A DNA stretch of 37,382 bases from Candidatus Methanoperedens sp. (GTDB taxonomy: Archaea; Halobacteriota; Methanosarcinia; Methanosarcinales; Methanoperedenaceae): positions 1-37,382 of the forward strand of contig VEPM01000037.1 in the NCBI GenBank assembly GCA_012026795.1, read 5' to 3'. Every line of letters begins with the position of its first letter. Position 1 is the first letter of the stretch. This document shows, piece after piece, positions 25,364 through 33,351 of this stretch. The notes beneath the pieces are model-generated. The model was not told where the DNA came from and did not search any database. It worked only from the letters and a program-made list of their open reading frames with translations. A program made the position numbers and the translations under genes.

Positions 25364-25675
25364 TTAAACCTTTTTTTCTATTTTTATCATCTTTTTCTGT
25401 ATTTCATCAAGCAATTGCTCATCGCTTTTGCCTTCGATTGCAATTCCAAGATCTTTTGCAATGGTTTTGATCTTAGAGGGTGAATTTTCAGAAGGTTTAC
25501 TTTCTTTGCCGGGTTTACCGATATCACTTAATTCATTCTCGATCTCATTCTTTCCTTTTTTGAATTCACCTGTAGCCTTGCCAAGTGACCTGGCAAGCTC
25601 AGGGATCTTGCTCGCACCAAACAGTACGATAACAATCAAAACAATTAATGCTATTTCAAATGGACCAAATGCCAT
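25364..25675 (-). CDS. tatA: TatA-type twin-arginine translocase subunit (second copy)
   Basis: 103 residues. An N-terminal membrane helix (FEIALIVLIVIVLFGASKIPEL) runs into the FGxxKIPELARSLGKA hinge and an amphipathic helix, the full TatA/B signature. A charged tail follows, and the C-terminal residues (EQLLDEIQKKM) resemble those of the neighbouring paralogue. The start is 2 bases after the upstream tatA stop. TatA multimers form the pore for folded proteins. No tatC is in the window. Confidence 0.92.
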   Translation of the reverse strand: MAFGPFEIALIVLIVIVLFGASKIPELARSLGKATGEFKKGKNEIENELSDIGKPGKESKPSENSPSKIKTIAKDLGIAIEGKSDEQLLDEIQKKMIKIEKKV

Positions 25676-25677
25676 AA

Positions 25678-25992
25678 TTATCCTGCTATGTTTGAGGGGG
25701 TTTTTGTTTCTTTTGACCTGACCTTCAGGCGTATCTCTTCAACAAGCTGCTCGCTGGTCTTGTTTTGTACATCCAGGCCCATTTCAATCGCTAAATTGTG
25801 GATCTTTGTATCTTTCTCATCCATTGGTTCGCCAACTTTTTTTATTTCTCGTTCTGTTTCCATTTGTGCTTTCTTGAATTCGCCAGCTGCTTTTCCCAGC
25901 GATCTGGCTAATTCCGGAATTTTATCAGGACCGAAAAGAATTATAGCTGCAACTAATATCAAAATCATTTCAGAAGGTCCGATTAGTCCCAT
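25678..25992 (-). CDS. tatA: TatA-type twin-arginine translocase subunit (first copy)
   Basis: 104 residues. The membrane helix (MILILVAAIILFGPDKIPEL) and FGPDKIPELARSLGKAAGEF give the TatA/TatB signature. The carboxy tail (EQLVEEIRLKV) parallels the second copy, so the pair arose by tandem duplication. Archaea usually lack a separate TatB, so the two could divide TatA and TatB roles, which is inference. No Shine-Dalgarno is visible; a TATA-like element near 26012-26022 suits a leaderless message. Confidence 0.92.
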   Translation of the reverse strand: MGLIGPSEMILILVAAIILFGPDKIPELARSLGKAAGEFKKAQMETEREIKKVGEPMDEKDTKIHNLAIEMGLDVQNKTSEQLVEEIRLKVRSKETKTPSNIAG

Positions 25993-26143
25993 ATATTAAT
26001 CTTATTTGTTCAATACTTAAATCTTTGCATCGGTGATTATAATAACAATTGTAAGCATTATTTTAATAATTTAACAGAAATTAATATATGTATTATAGGG
26101 ATATAATAGCTTCATCCGGCTATCAAACAAAAGAGGATTCAAC

Positions 26144-26284
26144 ATGGAAATAATTGAAGTCAAATGTAAAAACTGCCACAGGCAAATATACGTTCAGAAT
26201 AATATCGTCAGAGAAAAGATGTTCTGTACACTGGGGTGCATGAATTCATATAAAGCACATTCTCAAAAAATGGAATCCAATTGA
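26144..26284 (+). CDS. 46-residue zinc-ribbon/TRASH-like protein
   Basis: A short ORF of 46 residues with a good ribosome site (AGAGGA, 7 bases before ATG). Cysteines are arranged as CKNC (8-11) and CTLGC (28-32), i.e. C-x2-C-x16-C-x3-C, with FC in the second half. This is the spacing of TRASH/FCS-type metal-binding domains. The rest is charged. It stands alone, divergent from the tatA pair. It might sense or carry a metal, or be an accessory zinc protein. Being short, it depends on conservation for proof. Confidence 0.6.
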   Translation: MEIIEVKCKNCHRQIYVQNNIVREKMFCTLGCMNSYKAHSQKMESN

Positions 26285-26449
26285 GGGTGTTTTTTTCCGG
26301 TTTCAAATTATTAGGTTCGATAATAGACTTATATAGGGAATTCTATTTTTTTATATATAATTATAAAATCTCTTTATTAAAAAGACGGCTTAATAGAAAA
26401 TTATGGAAACCTGTAATTCATAGAAAATATTAACTTTTTGTAATGATAT

Positions 26450-26707
26450 TTATTTAATTGCTTTTGGCCTCTGGAAATTATATTTTCTCAGTTTTCCGCC
26501 AGCTATTTGTCCGGCCACATCTGATAGGATTAACAGGGGGATTACAGTCCAGTTAAGTCCTGAGAATATTCTTAACAGTAGTACTAATGGCACAGGGATA
26601 TGTATGGCCATTATCCATTTCCTGGAGAACTTTGCAGCGTTTCCCCGGATATACCCGAACGGGAGGTTAATTAAAAATACTGCTAACATTATTTCATTTA
26701 TCGACAT
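26450..26707 (-). CDS. Small membrane protein, unknown function
   Basis: About 85 residues from the ATG at 26707, chosen because AGGAG lies 7 bases upstream; an in-frame ATG at 26731 would put that site inside the coding sequence. Two or three hydrophobic helices are visible (INEIMLAVFLINLPFGYI, IHIPVPLVLLLRIFSGL, TVIPLLILSDVAGQIAGG). The tail is basic. I do not recognise the family. Confidence 0.65.
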   Translation of the reverse strand: MSINEIMLAVFLINLPFGYIRGNAAKFSRKWIMAIHIPVPLVLLLRIFSGLNWTVIPLLILSDVAGQIAGGKLRKYNFQRPKAIK

Positions 26708-26804
26708 TGTATCGCTCCTATCCTTATCCAAATAAATTGAATTATCCTTATCCTATTATTTGTATGCAATCATTTGCTTATGTAGTTTGCGGTCAGGAAA
26801 AATT

Positions 26805-27593
26805 TCATTCCATGATATTTTTCAGGAATTCCAAACTTGCAGTTCCTTCTTCAACAGTCCTTGCCTCGGTAACAAACCTGCCTTTAAACCCTTTGAATTT
26901 CGGCATGACATCTTTCCATTTAATAGTCCCTTTTCCAAGCTCAAGATGTTCATCGCTTCTTCCTTTATTATCATGCAGGTGAACATGTATCACCTTTCCA
27001 AGGTCTTCCAGGAAATCAGAAACAAGGCCGTTCGTATTGGCATGCCCCATATCAAGCGTCAATCCTGCATTCTCACGGTCCAGGGATTCTATCATACCCA
27101 GTATCTCACCGGGCTGCCTGCCGAAAATCTGCTGCATGTTGGGCATATTTTCCACTCCGATCTTAATTCCAAAATCAGCCGCAAAATCACAAATCGCCCT
27201 TAAGCCTTCAATATTCTGCTGCCAGGCCATGTCAGGAAGCTGCATTCCCAAAGGTGAAAGATGGCCGGGATGAACCACAGCAAGCTCAATGAAATCCGAT
27301 GCCCTTTCAAGACATTTTGTCATCTGTCTTATGCTCTCATTCCAGATAGGGTGGTTGAGGCTTCCAAGATTAAGGTCTGAGAACGGAAGATGAAGCGTAA
27401 GAACAAGGTCTGTTGTTTCGATGATGTTTTTTATCCGTGAAAGAGTCCCGTCATTAAGTTGCTGTTTTCCTTCACTTACCACTTCCCAGCCAGTGAACCC
27501 CAGTTCTTCAAGGCCATAAGCCCAGTCAAACGGGTTATTTACAAGAGCAAGGGATGAGAAACTAATTTTCATTGGGGGCTTATTTGCATTCAT
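26805..27593 (-). CDS. Sugar phosphate isomerase/epimerase-like TIM barrel
   Basis: 262 residues of the xylose isomerase-like / AP endonuclease 2 fold. Conserved pieces include LTLHLPFSDLNLGSL, AVVHPGHLSPLG, IGVENMPNMQQIFG, LTLDMGHANTNG and HVHLHDNKGRSDEHLELGKG, which supply the His/Glu/Asp metal ligands of the barrel. The ATG at 27593 is listed; the internal ATG (27572, MKISFSSLALV) matches the usual start of such proteins and may be the true one. Specific substrate unknown. Confidence 0.85.
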   Translation of the reverse strand: MNANKPPMKISFSSLALVNNPFDWAYGLEELGFTGWEVVSEGKQQLNDGTLSRIKNIIETTDLVLTLHLPFSDLNLGSLNHPIWNESIRQMTKCLERASDFIELAVVHPGHLSPLGMQLPDMAWQQNIEGLRAICDFAADFGIKIGVENMPNMQQIFGRQPGEILGMIESLDRENAGLTLDMGHANTNGLVSDFLEDLGKVIHVHLHDNKGRSDEHLELGKGTIKWKDVMPKFKGFKGRFVTEARTVEEGTASLEFLKNIME

Positions 27594-27638
27594 AATATAA
27601 GGAATTTGGCATAATTTATGATTTAAAAATCCAGTAGT

Positions 27639-28901
27639 TTACCCTGAAAGGACTACTTTCTCAACATAAAGATTCGTATCTCCCAGCGATGGAAAATATT
27701 TATCATTTTTCAGGCTTATACTTAAATAATGATTGCCTGCGGGCAGCGTGACCCAGGTGAATATCCTTGATATTGTTGACTTACTATCAATTCTTTCTTC
27801 ATCGATTTGTATCCCGTCTATCTCGATGCTTGCATTAGGCCACCAGACACCTACCAATGGCACTGAAAATTTTGTTCCATATCCTGTAAATGAAATGCTG
27901 TATTTTAAGTCCTGGTTTGTGGAAAATTGCCCGGAGAGCTTATAACTTTCATTGGATATCCACTGGTTGAATTCCAGGACTATTGGTTTTTGCGTTATTG
28001 TCAGATGACCTGAACCCGGATTTAATCCAGGCGAGGTTGCAGTTATCAACGATGTTCCGAATAAACCCGAACTGATGGTCGCACTGGCTTTTCCTTTCAC
28101 GGTTGTCAGATTCGATGCTGAGAGATTTCCAAGCGATGCTGAAAGATTTATGTTTATTCCATCGCCTTGTGCATCTCTTCCTTTTTTATCTTTTAACTTG
28201 ATCAGGATTTGAGCGCTGGTAACTCCATCTGCAGGTATTGATCCGGGATTCAAGGAAATCCAGAGGTTATTAGGCAGGACTGTGGGGTCATAAGGATTTA
28301 TATATGCATTTAAATTATCAGTCATATGAACCAGAGTATATTTTTCTTTCCAGATCGGATCATAAACCAGTTCGAATGTCAGTTCATAATTTCCTTTTTC
28401 GGAAAGAACAGCGCCATTTTGTAATCCCCCTATATCATTAACTATCCATCTGCCCCCATCAAGAAGTCCTTCGCGCAGCTCAATAAAATCATCAAGTGGT
28501 ATTCTGGTTTTCCCATTTGCTCCACTGTAATAAATAACATTTCCTCTATCTGTAGTCATTCCATCAGGTGTATTTGTTATGTTAAGATCATTATCAGGGT
28601 CAGGGTCCACTCCAAAGGCAAGATAATCCACATCTTCCGGGATTGTTACCATAAGAGTACGGATATTTCCGGATGGTGAATCAGGATCAATCAGATTCCG
28701 TGCGCCTCCGCTTTGCATCGTGCCCAATGAAGCTTTTATTTCTCCTATCTGCTTTTCCATGATATTTGTTGTCACCCCTGGCCAGATATGCGAAAGTCCG
28801 ATGGCTGTAACGGCTATGATCGCTGCTGTCAGGATAATATATACTACAAGTCTTATGGGAATATCAATAGAAGCGCTGTCGTCATTAAAAAAAGAGACCA
28901 T
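27639..28901 (-). CDS. Membrane-anchored surface protein with pilin-like N-terminus and Ig-like domains
   Basis: 420 residues. A short charged leader (to about residue 12) is followed by SIDIPIRLVVYIILTAA and a single long hydrophobic helix ending near 40, like a type IV pilin or anchored signal. The outer part (about 45-420) is rich in beta-strand, Asn, Ser and Gly. Residues about 205-310 (SLNPGSIPADGVTSAQILI, then SASLGNLSAS) match a bacterial-invasin-like Big_1 fold. The C-terminal ~100 residues look like a second beta domain. It shares the N-terminal motif with the genes at 29599 and 30059. Probably a surface adhesin or pilus-associated protein. Confidence 0.7.
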   Translation of the reverse strand: MVSFFNDDSASIDIPIRLVVYIILTAAIIAVTAIGLSHIWPGVTTNIMEKQIGEIKASLGTMQSGGARNLIDPDSPSGNIRTLMVTIPEDVDYLAFGVDPDPDNDLNITNTPDGMTTDRGNVIYYSGANGKTRIPLDDFIELREGLLDGGRWIVNDIGGLQNGAVLSEKGNYELTFELVYDPIWKEKYTLVHMTDNLNAYINPYDPTVLPNNLWISLNPGSIPADGVTSAQILIKLKDKKGRDAQGDGININLSASLGNLSASNLTTVKGKASATISSGLFGTSLITATSPGLNPGSGHLTITQKPIVLEFNQWISNESYKLSGQFSTNQDLKYSISFTGYGTKFSVPLVGVWWPNASIEIDGIQIDEERIDSKSTISRIFTWVTLPAGNHYLSISLKNDKYFPSLGDTNLYVEKVVLSG

Positions 28902-29054
28902 ATTTTTCGGTTCTAATACAGTTCGGGTTCATAAATTGTTTCATTGCAAATTCCTGATGCACTATTCTTAATATATTTATATATAGATTATATTTGTGTT
29001 CAGAAAACCTTAAATAACTTGGATTGTTTCGGAGACTCCCGGGTGACATAAATA

Positions 29055-29597
29055 GTGAAAAAAAGCGATGAAAAAAATAACAGTAGTATCAATTCGGATA
29101 TTAACGGGCGTATTGAATACATAGACCAGAGTTTGAGAAGCGTCGATAACCGCATGCGTGCTGTTGAAAAACGTCTTTCGATCAAAACGTTCGTACCTGA
29201 TGCTGAAATATCATCTCCAGAAAAAGATAGAAGTGTTGATAATATCCGGCAAAATGAAATAACAGAAAAATTACTGGAAATAGACCGCAAATTAGCCAGT
29301 CTCGAAAAAACAACTCATGAAACCCATGTTACTGATATCGGTTCTATTAACTCGCAGCTTTCATATATTGAGAGCAGGATATTGAAACTTGAGAAACATA
29401 ATGAAATAACTATCGGTAAAATAAAAGTCCCTATTGAATTTTCGGGTCTTGCAGCCACAATAGTAATGTTCGCAACAGGATACCTTATATACAGCGATCA
29501 CTGGAATATTATCCGGTCATCATATTATCCGATATTGGTTGGATTATTATTTGGGGCGGTCGTAACAGGGAAGTTCATAATGACTAACAGGAAATAG
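29055..29597 (+). CDS. Coiled-coil protein with two C-terminal membrane helices
   Basis: 180 residues from a GTG start. Residues about 15-120 are heptad-rich coiled coil (YIDQSLRSVDNRMRAVEKRL; SQLSYIESRILKLEKH). Two hydrophobic helices follow (about 131-148 and 158-175), leaving a short basic tail. It looks like a cytoplasmic coiled coil held at the membrane. No family is recognised. It lies on the opposite strand between pilin-like genes and its stop is one base from the convergent neighbour's. Confidence 0.65.
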   Translation: MKKSDEKNNSSINSDINGRIEYIDQSLRSVDNRMRAVEKRLSIKTFVPDAEISSPEKDRSVDNIRQNEITEKLLEIDRKLASLEKTTHETHVTDIGSINSQLSYIESRILKLEKHNEITIGKIKVPIEFSGLAATIVMFATGYLIYSDHWNIIRSSYYPILVGLLFGAVVTGKFIMTNRK

Positions 29598-29598
29598 G

Positions 29599-30015
29599 TC
29601 ATTTCACTATTTTGACCGCAAATTCATTGGCATAATCCTGAAAACCATTTGCTTTGACGTCAAGCCTGAGATAACCTTCTCCTGTTTCCAGATCAAAATC
29701 GGTTTTTTTGGATCTTAAGACCGCATATCCCTCATTGTTTGTCATATTTACCGCAGCAGCACCATGACCTGAAAGGACCACTCTTGCTTTATTGATATAT
29801 GTACCATCTGTTGAATCAATAACTTCTACTGCCATGTAAATATCATCCGTATCATTAAAAGCAGATAATATGATCAGGTTACTGCTTTTCAAATCCGCAT
29901 GTATGGGTTTTGGTATTGCATCCTCACCATTATCTATTATTGTAAGCATGGCTGCCAATCCGGCCATTCCCACTATTGTAAGAACCACTATTTTTACAGG
30001 AATTCCAATTGCCAT
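29599..30015 (-). CDS. Small pilin-like surface protein with Ig-like domain
   Basis: 138 residues. It opens directly with MAIGIPVKIVVLTIVGMAG, a hydrophobic helix without a leader, then an extracytoplasmic beta domain. ARVVLSGHGAAAVNMTNNEGYAVL (split around 81-104) has the A-x-V-x-L-x-G ... T-N-x-x-G pattern of Big_1/carboxypeptidase-regulatory-like folds. The end, DVKANGFQDYANEFAV, parallels the end of the next protein, AKANGFYDYEDEKAI. Probably a pilin-like or anchored surface protein. Confidence 0.65.
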   Translation of the reverse strand: MAIGIPVKIVVLTIVGMAGLAAMLTIIDNGEDAIPKPIHADLKSSNLIILSAFNDTDDIYMAVEVIDSTDGTYINKARVVLSGHGAAAVNMTNNEGYAVLRSKKTDFDLETGEGYLRLDVKANGFQDYANEFAVKIVK

Positions 30016-30058
30016 TTTTTCCTTCAGTTACCGGGGAATATAAAATATAAAAGCAAAT

Positions 30059-30535
30059 CTATTTTTGATATAGCTGGATTGCTTTTTCATCTTCATAGTC
30101 GTAAAAACCATTGGCCTTGGCAACGAGTTTCAACTCAACAGTCTTTTGGTTTGGCCTCATGGTAACTTTTGAGTTGTTTGCAGTCCCGAGTGTTATAATA
30201 CCTTCACCGCGGCTGTTTGTCTGGTCTACACCAAATCCTCCGCCCCCGGTCAGGGTAACACTTGCTTTTTCGACAGGATTATTATTCTTGTCATAAACTT
30301 TGACATTGACCTTTACTTCGTATGTCCCGTCACCGCTCAGGGTAGCAACGCTTCCTTGCTGTACTGCTCCATCGTCAATTTTAATATCAATAATATCCAC
30401 ACTTAAATTCTCCTTGGATTTAGGAATTATTGATAACAGCGCAGCCAGCGCAACCATACCGACAACAAGCATAACGACTATATTTATAGGCAACTCGATT
30501 GCACGTTCATCTTTTTTCAAGTTTTTTAGTATCAT
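30059..30535 (-). CDS. Pilin-like surface protein, paralogue of 29599-30015
   Basis: 158 residues from ATG at 30535; an in-frame ATG at 30568 adds 11 residues of unlikely leader (MLCCVCAKSGA). The chosen start gives MILKNLKKDERAIELPINIV: a basic leader, then a hydrophobic helix (to about 38), typical of class III prepilin signals. The outer domain includes PVEKASVTLTGGGGFGVDQT and then NSRGEGIITL, an Ig-like repeat of the Big_1 type. It lies in tandem with its paralogue, 43 bases apart, and probably in one transcript. Confidence 0.68.
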   Translation of the reverse strand: MILKNLKKDERAIELPINIVVMLVVGMVALAALLSIIPKSKENLSVDIIDIKIDDGAVQQGSVATLSGDGTYEVKVNVKVYDKNNNPVEKASVTLTGGGGFGVDQTNSRGEGIITLGTANNSKVTMRPNQKTVELKLVAKANGFYDYEDEKAIQLYQK

Positions 30536-30646
30536 AGCACCACTTTTTGCACAAACACAACATAACAATATTTAATATTATCTTAACTAAAATATTTGCA
30601 TGAGTACAATAATAATTAGTTACATTTCTTGAGTATATTTGAACCA

Positions 30647-31363
30647 TCAAAACGGCATTTTTTCTATCGGAGCGACCAGCTGCGGCGCAACAAAGAAATA
30701 AAGCAACAAAAGAGTAGCTATTACAACCAGAATATACACAGGTTTATTCCATTCCCATACTTTCCTGCCGTCAAATATCCCGAACGGGATCATATTAAAA
30801 AGCGCAAGTGTGATATTAACGATAACCCCGTATCTTCCGATCTCATACAATATCCCCTGTTCAGATAACAGGAGGAAAAAAAACAATCCGAGAATAAGGT
30901 TTGAAAGCGGCCCTGCAAGCGAGATGCGCCCGTTTTCCCTTATGCCTACATTCCCGCCATATATCATTACAGCACCCGGGGCTGCAAATAATATACTGAA
31001 CTGGTATACAAGGACAAGCATCAGCAAAAGCATGATCGGGCTCATCCTGAACTCAGCCCATGAACCGTATCTTTGCGCTACGATCTTATGGCTCATTTCA
31101 TGGATAATGAATGAAATCCCGACTGTAAATAACGAAATAACAAGAGGATTGAAAATACCATTAACAAGCTCTTCACTGGAAGGTCTTGTACCGGATTTAG
31201 ACCATAACAGCAGGATCGCGAATGCGTAGGAAATGGCAAGCCATGAAATAATGATGTGGATTATTTCAGTATTGCTTGTGTGGATACTGCGCATACTCCT
31301 GATATGGACAGCACCTTTATGATACATCGAAAAATCCGGTTTCCCCTTTTGGACCTTATCCAT
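30647..31363 (-). CDS. Site-2 protease-like M50 membrane metallopeptidase
   Basis: About 238 residues from ATG at 31363; starts at 31402 and 31327 are also in frame and I cannot settle this. HEMSH gives the zinc motif in a helix (FIIHEMSHKIVAQRYG), and FNMIPFGIFDGRKVWEW gives the Asp ligand. Four to six helices span the protein. There are no CBS or PDZ domains, unlike the first M50 protein in this window. It faces pyrB across a short shared promoter region. Its tandem neighbours upstream of the stop are the pilin-like genes. Confidence 0.82.
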   Translation of the reverse strand: MDKVQKGKPDFSMYHKGAVHIRSMRSIHTSNTEIIHIIISWLAISYAFAILLLWSKSGTRPSSEELVNGIFNPLVISLFTVGISFIIHEMSHKIVAQRYGSWAEFRMSPIMLLLMLVLVYQFSILFAAPGAVMIYGGNVGIRENGRISLAGPLSNLILGLFFFLLLSEQGILYEIGRYGVIVNITLALFNMIPFGIFDGRKVWEWNKPVYILVVIATLLLLYFFVAPQLVAPIEKMPF

Positions 31364-31436
31364 ACATGTAGATTGGATTTCTTTGCATTTAACTATTATC
31401 AATATATTTAAATTTCAACGATGCTTATTAGGTGTG

Positions 31437-32345
31437 ATGTTACGACATATCATCTCAATGAAGGATTTTTCACATGATGAGATTGATATTATCCTGAAAA
31501 GGGCAAAGGATTTTGAACCAATAGCAAGAGGGAAAAAATCATCACTTCTGTCCGGTAAAATCCTTGCGACGCTTTTTTATGAACCCAGCACACGCACACG
31601 TTTGTCTTTTGAAACTGCAATGAAAAGGCTTGGCGGAGAGGTAATTGACCTGGGCCCGGTTGAAAAAAGCTCTGTTGCAAAAGGAGAAACCCTTGCAGAT
31701 ACTATCAGGGTAATAGGAAATTATGCCGATGCTATCGTATTGAGGCATCCGAGGGAAGGTTCAGCCAGAATGGCTGCGCAATTTTCAAATGTCCCGATAT
31801 TAAACGCCGGAGACGGGGCAGGGCACCACCCGACCCAGACGCTTCTTGACCTTTATACGATAATGCGTGAGAGCAAACTCTCAAACCTGCGCATCGCACT
31901 TGTCGGAGATCTCAAGTACGGAAGAACAGTTCATTCACTTGCTTATGCTTTATCCATGTATCATGCAGATATGACCCTTATCTCGCCAAAGCAGCTACAG
32001 ATGCCTGATATGATCAAGAAAGACCTGAAAAAGCAGGGCGCAAGCATCACCGAGACAACGAATATTGAGGATGTACTGGAGGATATTGATGTATTATATG
32101 TCACAAGGATCCAGAAAGAGCGCTTTCCTGACCCGGCAGAATACCAGAAAGTTGCGGGCATATACAGGGTGACTATGGAATTGCTTGAAAAGGCGCCCGA
32201 TAATCTTATAATAATGCATCCTCTGCCGCGTCTTGATGAGATCGATCCTGCTGTTGACAGGACAAAATACGCGCGTTATTTTGAACAATCGTTTTATGGT
32301 ATCCCTGTCAGGATGGCGCTTCTTGCAATGGCGATGGAGGTTTAG
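31437..32345 (+). CDS. pyrB: Aspartate carbamoyltransferase catalytic subunit
   Basis: 302 residues from the ATG at 31437, which has AGGTG just upstream. An in-frame start at 31383 would add 18 residues not seen in the family. The carbamoyl phosphate site STRTRLSFE (about 45-53) and the HPTQTLLDLYT motif (near 125) are intact, as is HPLPRLDEI near the end. It makes carbamoyl aspartate, the committed step of pyrimidine synthesis. The stop abuts pyrI with no gap. Confidence 0.96.
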   Translation: MLRHIISMKDFSHDEIDIILKRAKDFEPIARGKKSSLLSGKILATLFYEPSTRTRLSFETAMKRLGGEVIDLGPVEKSSVAKGETLADTIRVIGNYADAIVLRHPREGSARMAAQFSNVPILNAGDGAGHHPTQTLLDLYTIMRESKLSNLRIALVGDLKYGRTVHSLAYALSMYHADMTLISPKQLQMPDMIKKDLKKQGASITETTNIEDVLEDIDVLYVTRIQKERFPDPAEYQKVAGIYRVTMELLEKAPDNLIIMHPLPRLDEIDPAVDRTKYARYFEQSFYGIPVRMALLAMAMEV

Positions 32346-32846
32346 ATGAAACGAAATGATGCTGAAAACAAAACCCCAGACGGTTCATTGAAGAAAGGGA
32401 TGCGTGTGCGCCCTATCAAGCATGGGACTGTTATCGACCATATTACAGCAGGCCAGGCGCTAAATGTTCTGAAAATACTCGGAATATCAGGAACAACGAC
32501 CGCTGTGGTCAGCGTTGCAATGAATGTTCCAAGCGGGGTCCTGGAAAAAAAGGATATTGTGAAAATCGAGGACAGGGAACTCAAAGAGACAGAAGTTGAC
32601 AGGATTTCACTCATTGCGCCAAATGCCACTATAAATATCATCCGGGATTTTGAGGTAATCGACAAACACAGGGTTGAGCTTCCCGAACAACTTGAAGGCG
32701 TGATGAAATGCGATAATCCCAACTGCATTTCCAACACTGTTGAGCCTGTTATTTCGAAATTCACCGTAAATAAAAAACCTGTGGAACTCCGGTGTATTTA
32801 CTGCGACCATGTGATTTCCGAGGGGATTGCAGAGCACCTGATTTAA
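32346..32846 (+). CDS. pyrI: Aspartate carbamoyltransferase regulatory subunit
   Basis: 166 residues. The N-terminal allosteric domain (VRPIKHGTVIDHI, then GISG) binds nucleotides. The C-terminal zinc site is CDNPNC plus CIYC (Cys positions about 122, 127, 149, 152), which anchors it to PyrB. It starts on the base after the pyrB stop. It gives CTP/ATP control of the PyrB enzyme. Confidence 0.96.
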   Translation: MKRNDAENKTPDGSLKKGMRVRPIKHGTVIDHITAGQALNVLKILGISGTTTAVVSVAMNVPSGVLEKKDIVKIEDRELKETEVDRISLIAPNATINIIRDFEVIDKHRVELPEQLEGVMKCDNPNCISNTVEPVISKFTVNKKPVELRCIYCDHVISEGIAEHLI

Positions 32847-32884
32847 TGCAAACTTTAATCTAAGGAAAAGTTCAATTTGAGTCC

Positions 32885-33124
32885 ATGGACGAGAATACGA
32901 TAAACAGGACAAAAGCTGCAATTAATGCTCTCATTGATATAGAGCAGTTGTGGATCGAAAATACTCCTAATTATAACCTTTCCACACAAGAACTGCTTAT
33001 CCTGAAGAAAAGGCTTGAGCGGGCATCAGAGAATGTTTCCAGGATATACGAGGATAATAAGGTAAAATTGCAGGCTGCTGAAGACGAGATCAAAAAGATG
33101 CATGAAGGTAAAAAAAGAAAGTAA
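32885..33124 (+). CDS. Small coiled-coil protein, unknown function
   Basis: 79 residues. Charged and largely helical; LSTQELLILKKRLERASENV and QAAEDEIKKMHEGKKRK form a probable coiled coil with a basic end. It follows pyrI by 38 bases and may be in that transcript. Not recognised; the start is not strongly marked by a ribosome site. Confidence 0.55.
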   Translation: MDENTINRTKAAINALIDIEQLWIENTPNYNLSTQELLILKKRLERASENVSRIYEDNKVKLQAAEDEIKKMHEGKKRK

Positions 33125-33218
33125 ATAAAATATCAAAATTCATGCTTGAATCAAACCATACCAGTTATATTTTATTATATAGCCTATTTTCAGATTTTAC
33201 TTATAATATATAGTGAAT

Positions 33219-33230
33219 ATATTTATAAGT
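33219..33230 (+). promoter_or_regulatory. Candidate TATA element of the CooS gene
   Basis: ATATTTATAAGT lies in an AT-rich stretch and would start transcription near 33252, giving a leader of about 100 bases that contains a short ORF (33271-33315). A second candidate, CTTATAATATATAG, lies at 33200-33213. Confidence 0.35.
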
Positions 33231-33270
33231 TATGGGGTACTTCTGGATAATAACCTTTAAAGAGGTAAAT

Positions 33271-33315
33271 ATGATGGTCGAAATGAATACAAAATGCAAA
33301 ACAACAACAGATTAA
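33271..33315 (+). CDS. Possible 14-residue leader peptide before the CooS gene
   Basis: ATG-ATG start after AGAGGT (33262-33267), giving 14 codons with a TAA stop 36 bases before the cooS ATG. It encodes one Cys and three consecutive Thr codons. It could be a translated leader or chance; only the ribosome-site spacing supports it. Confidence 0.25.
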   Translation: MMVEMNTKCKTTTD

Positions 33316-33351
33316 TACAAGAGGATACAATAAAAATTTTGGAGGAATATT

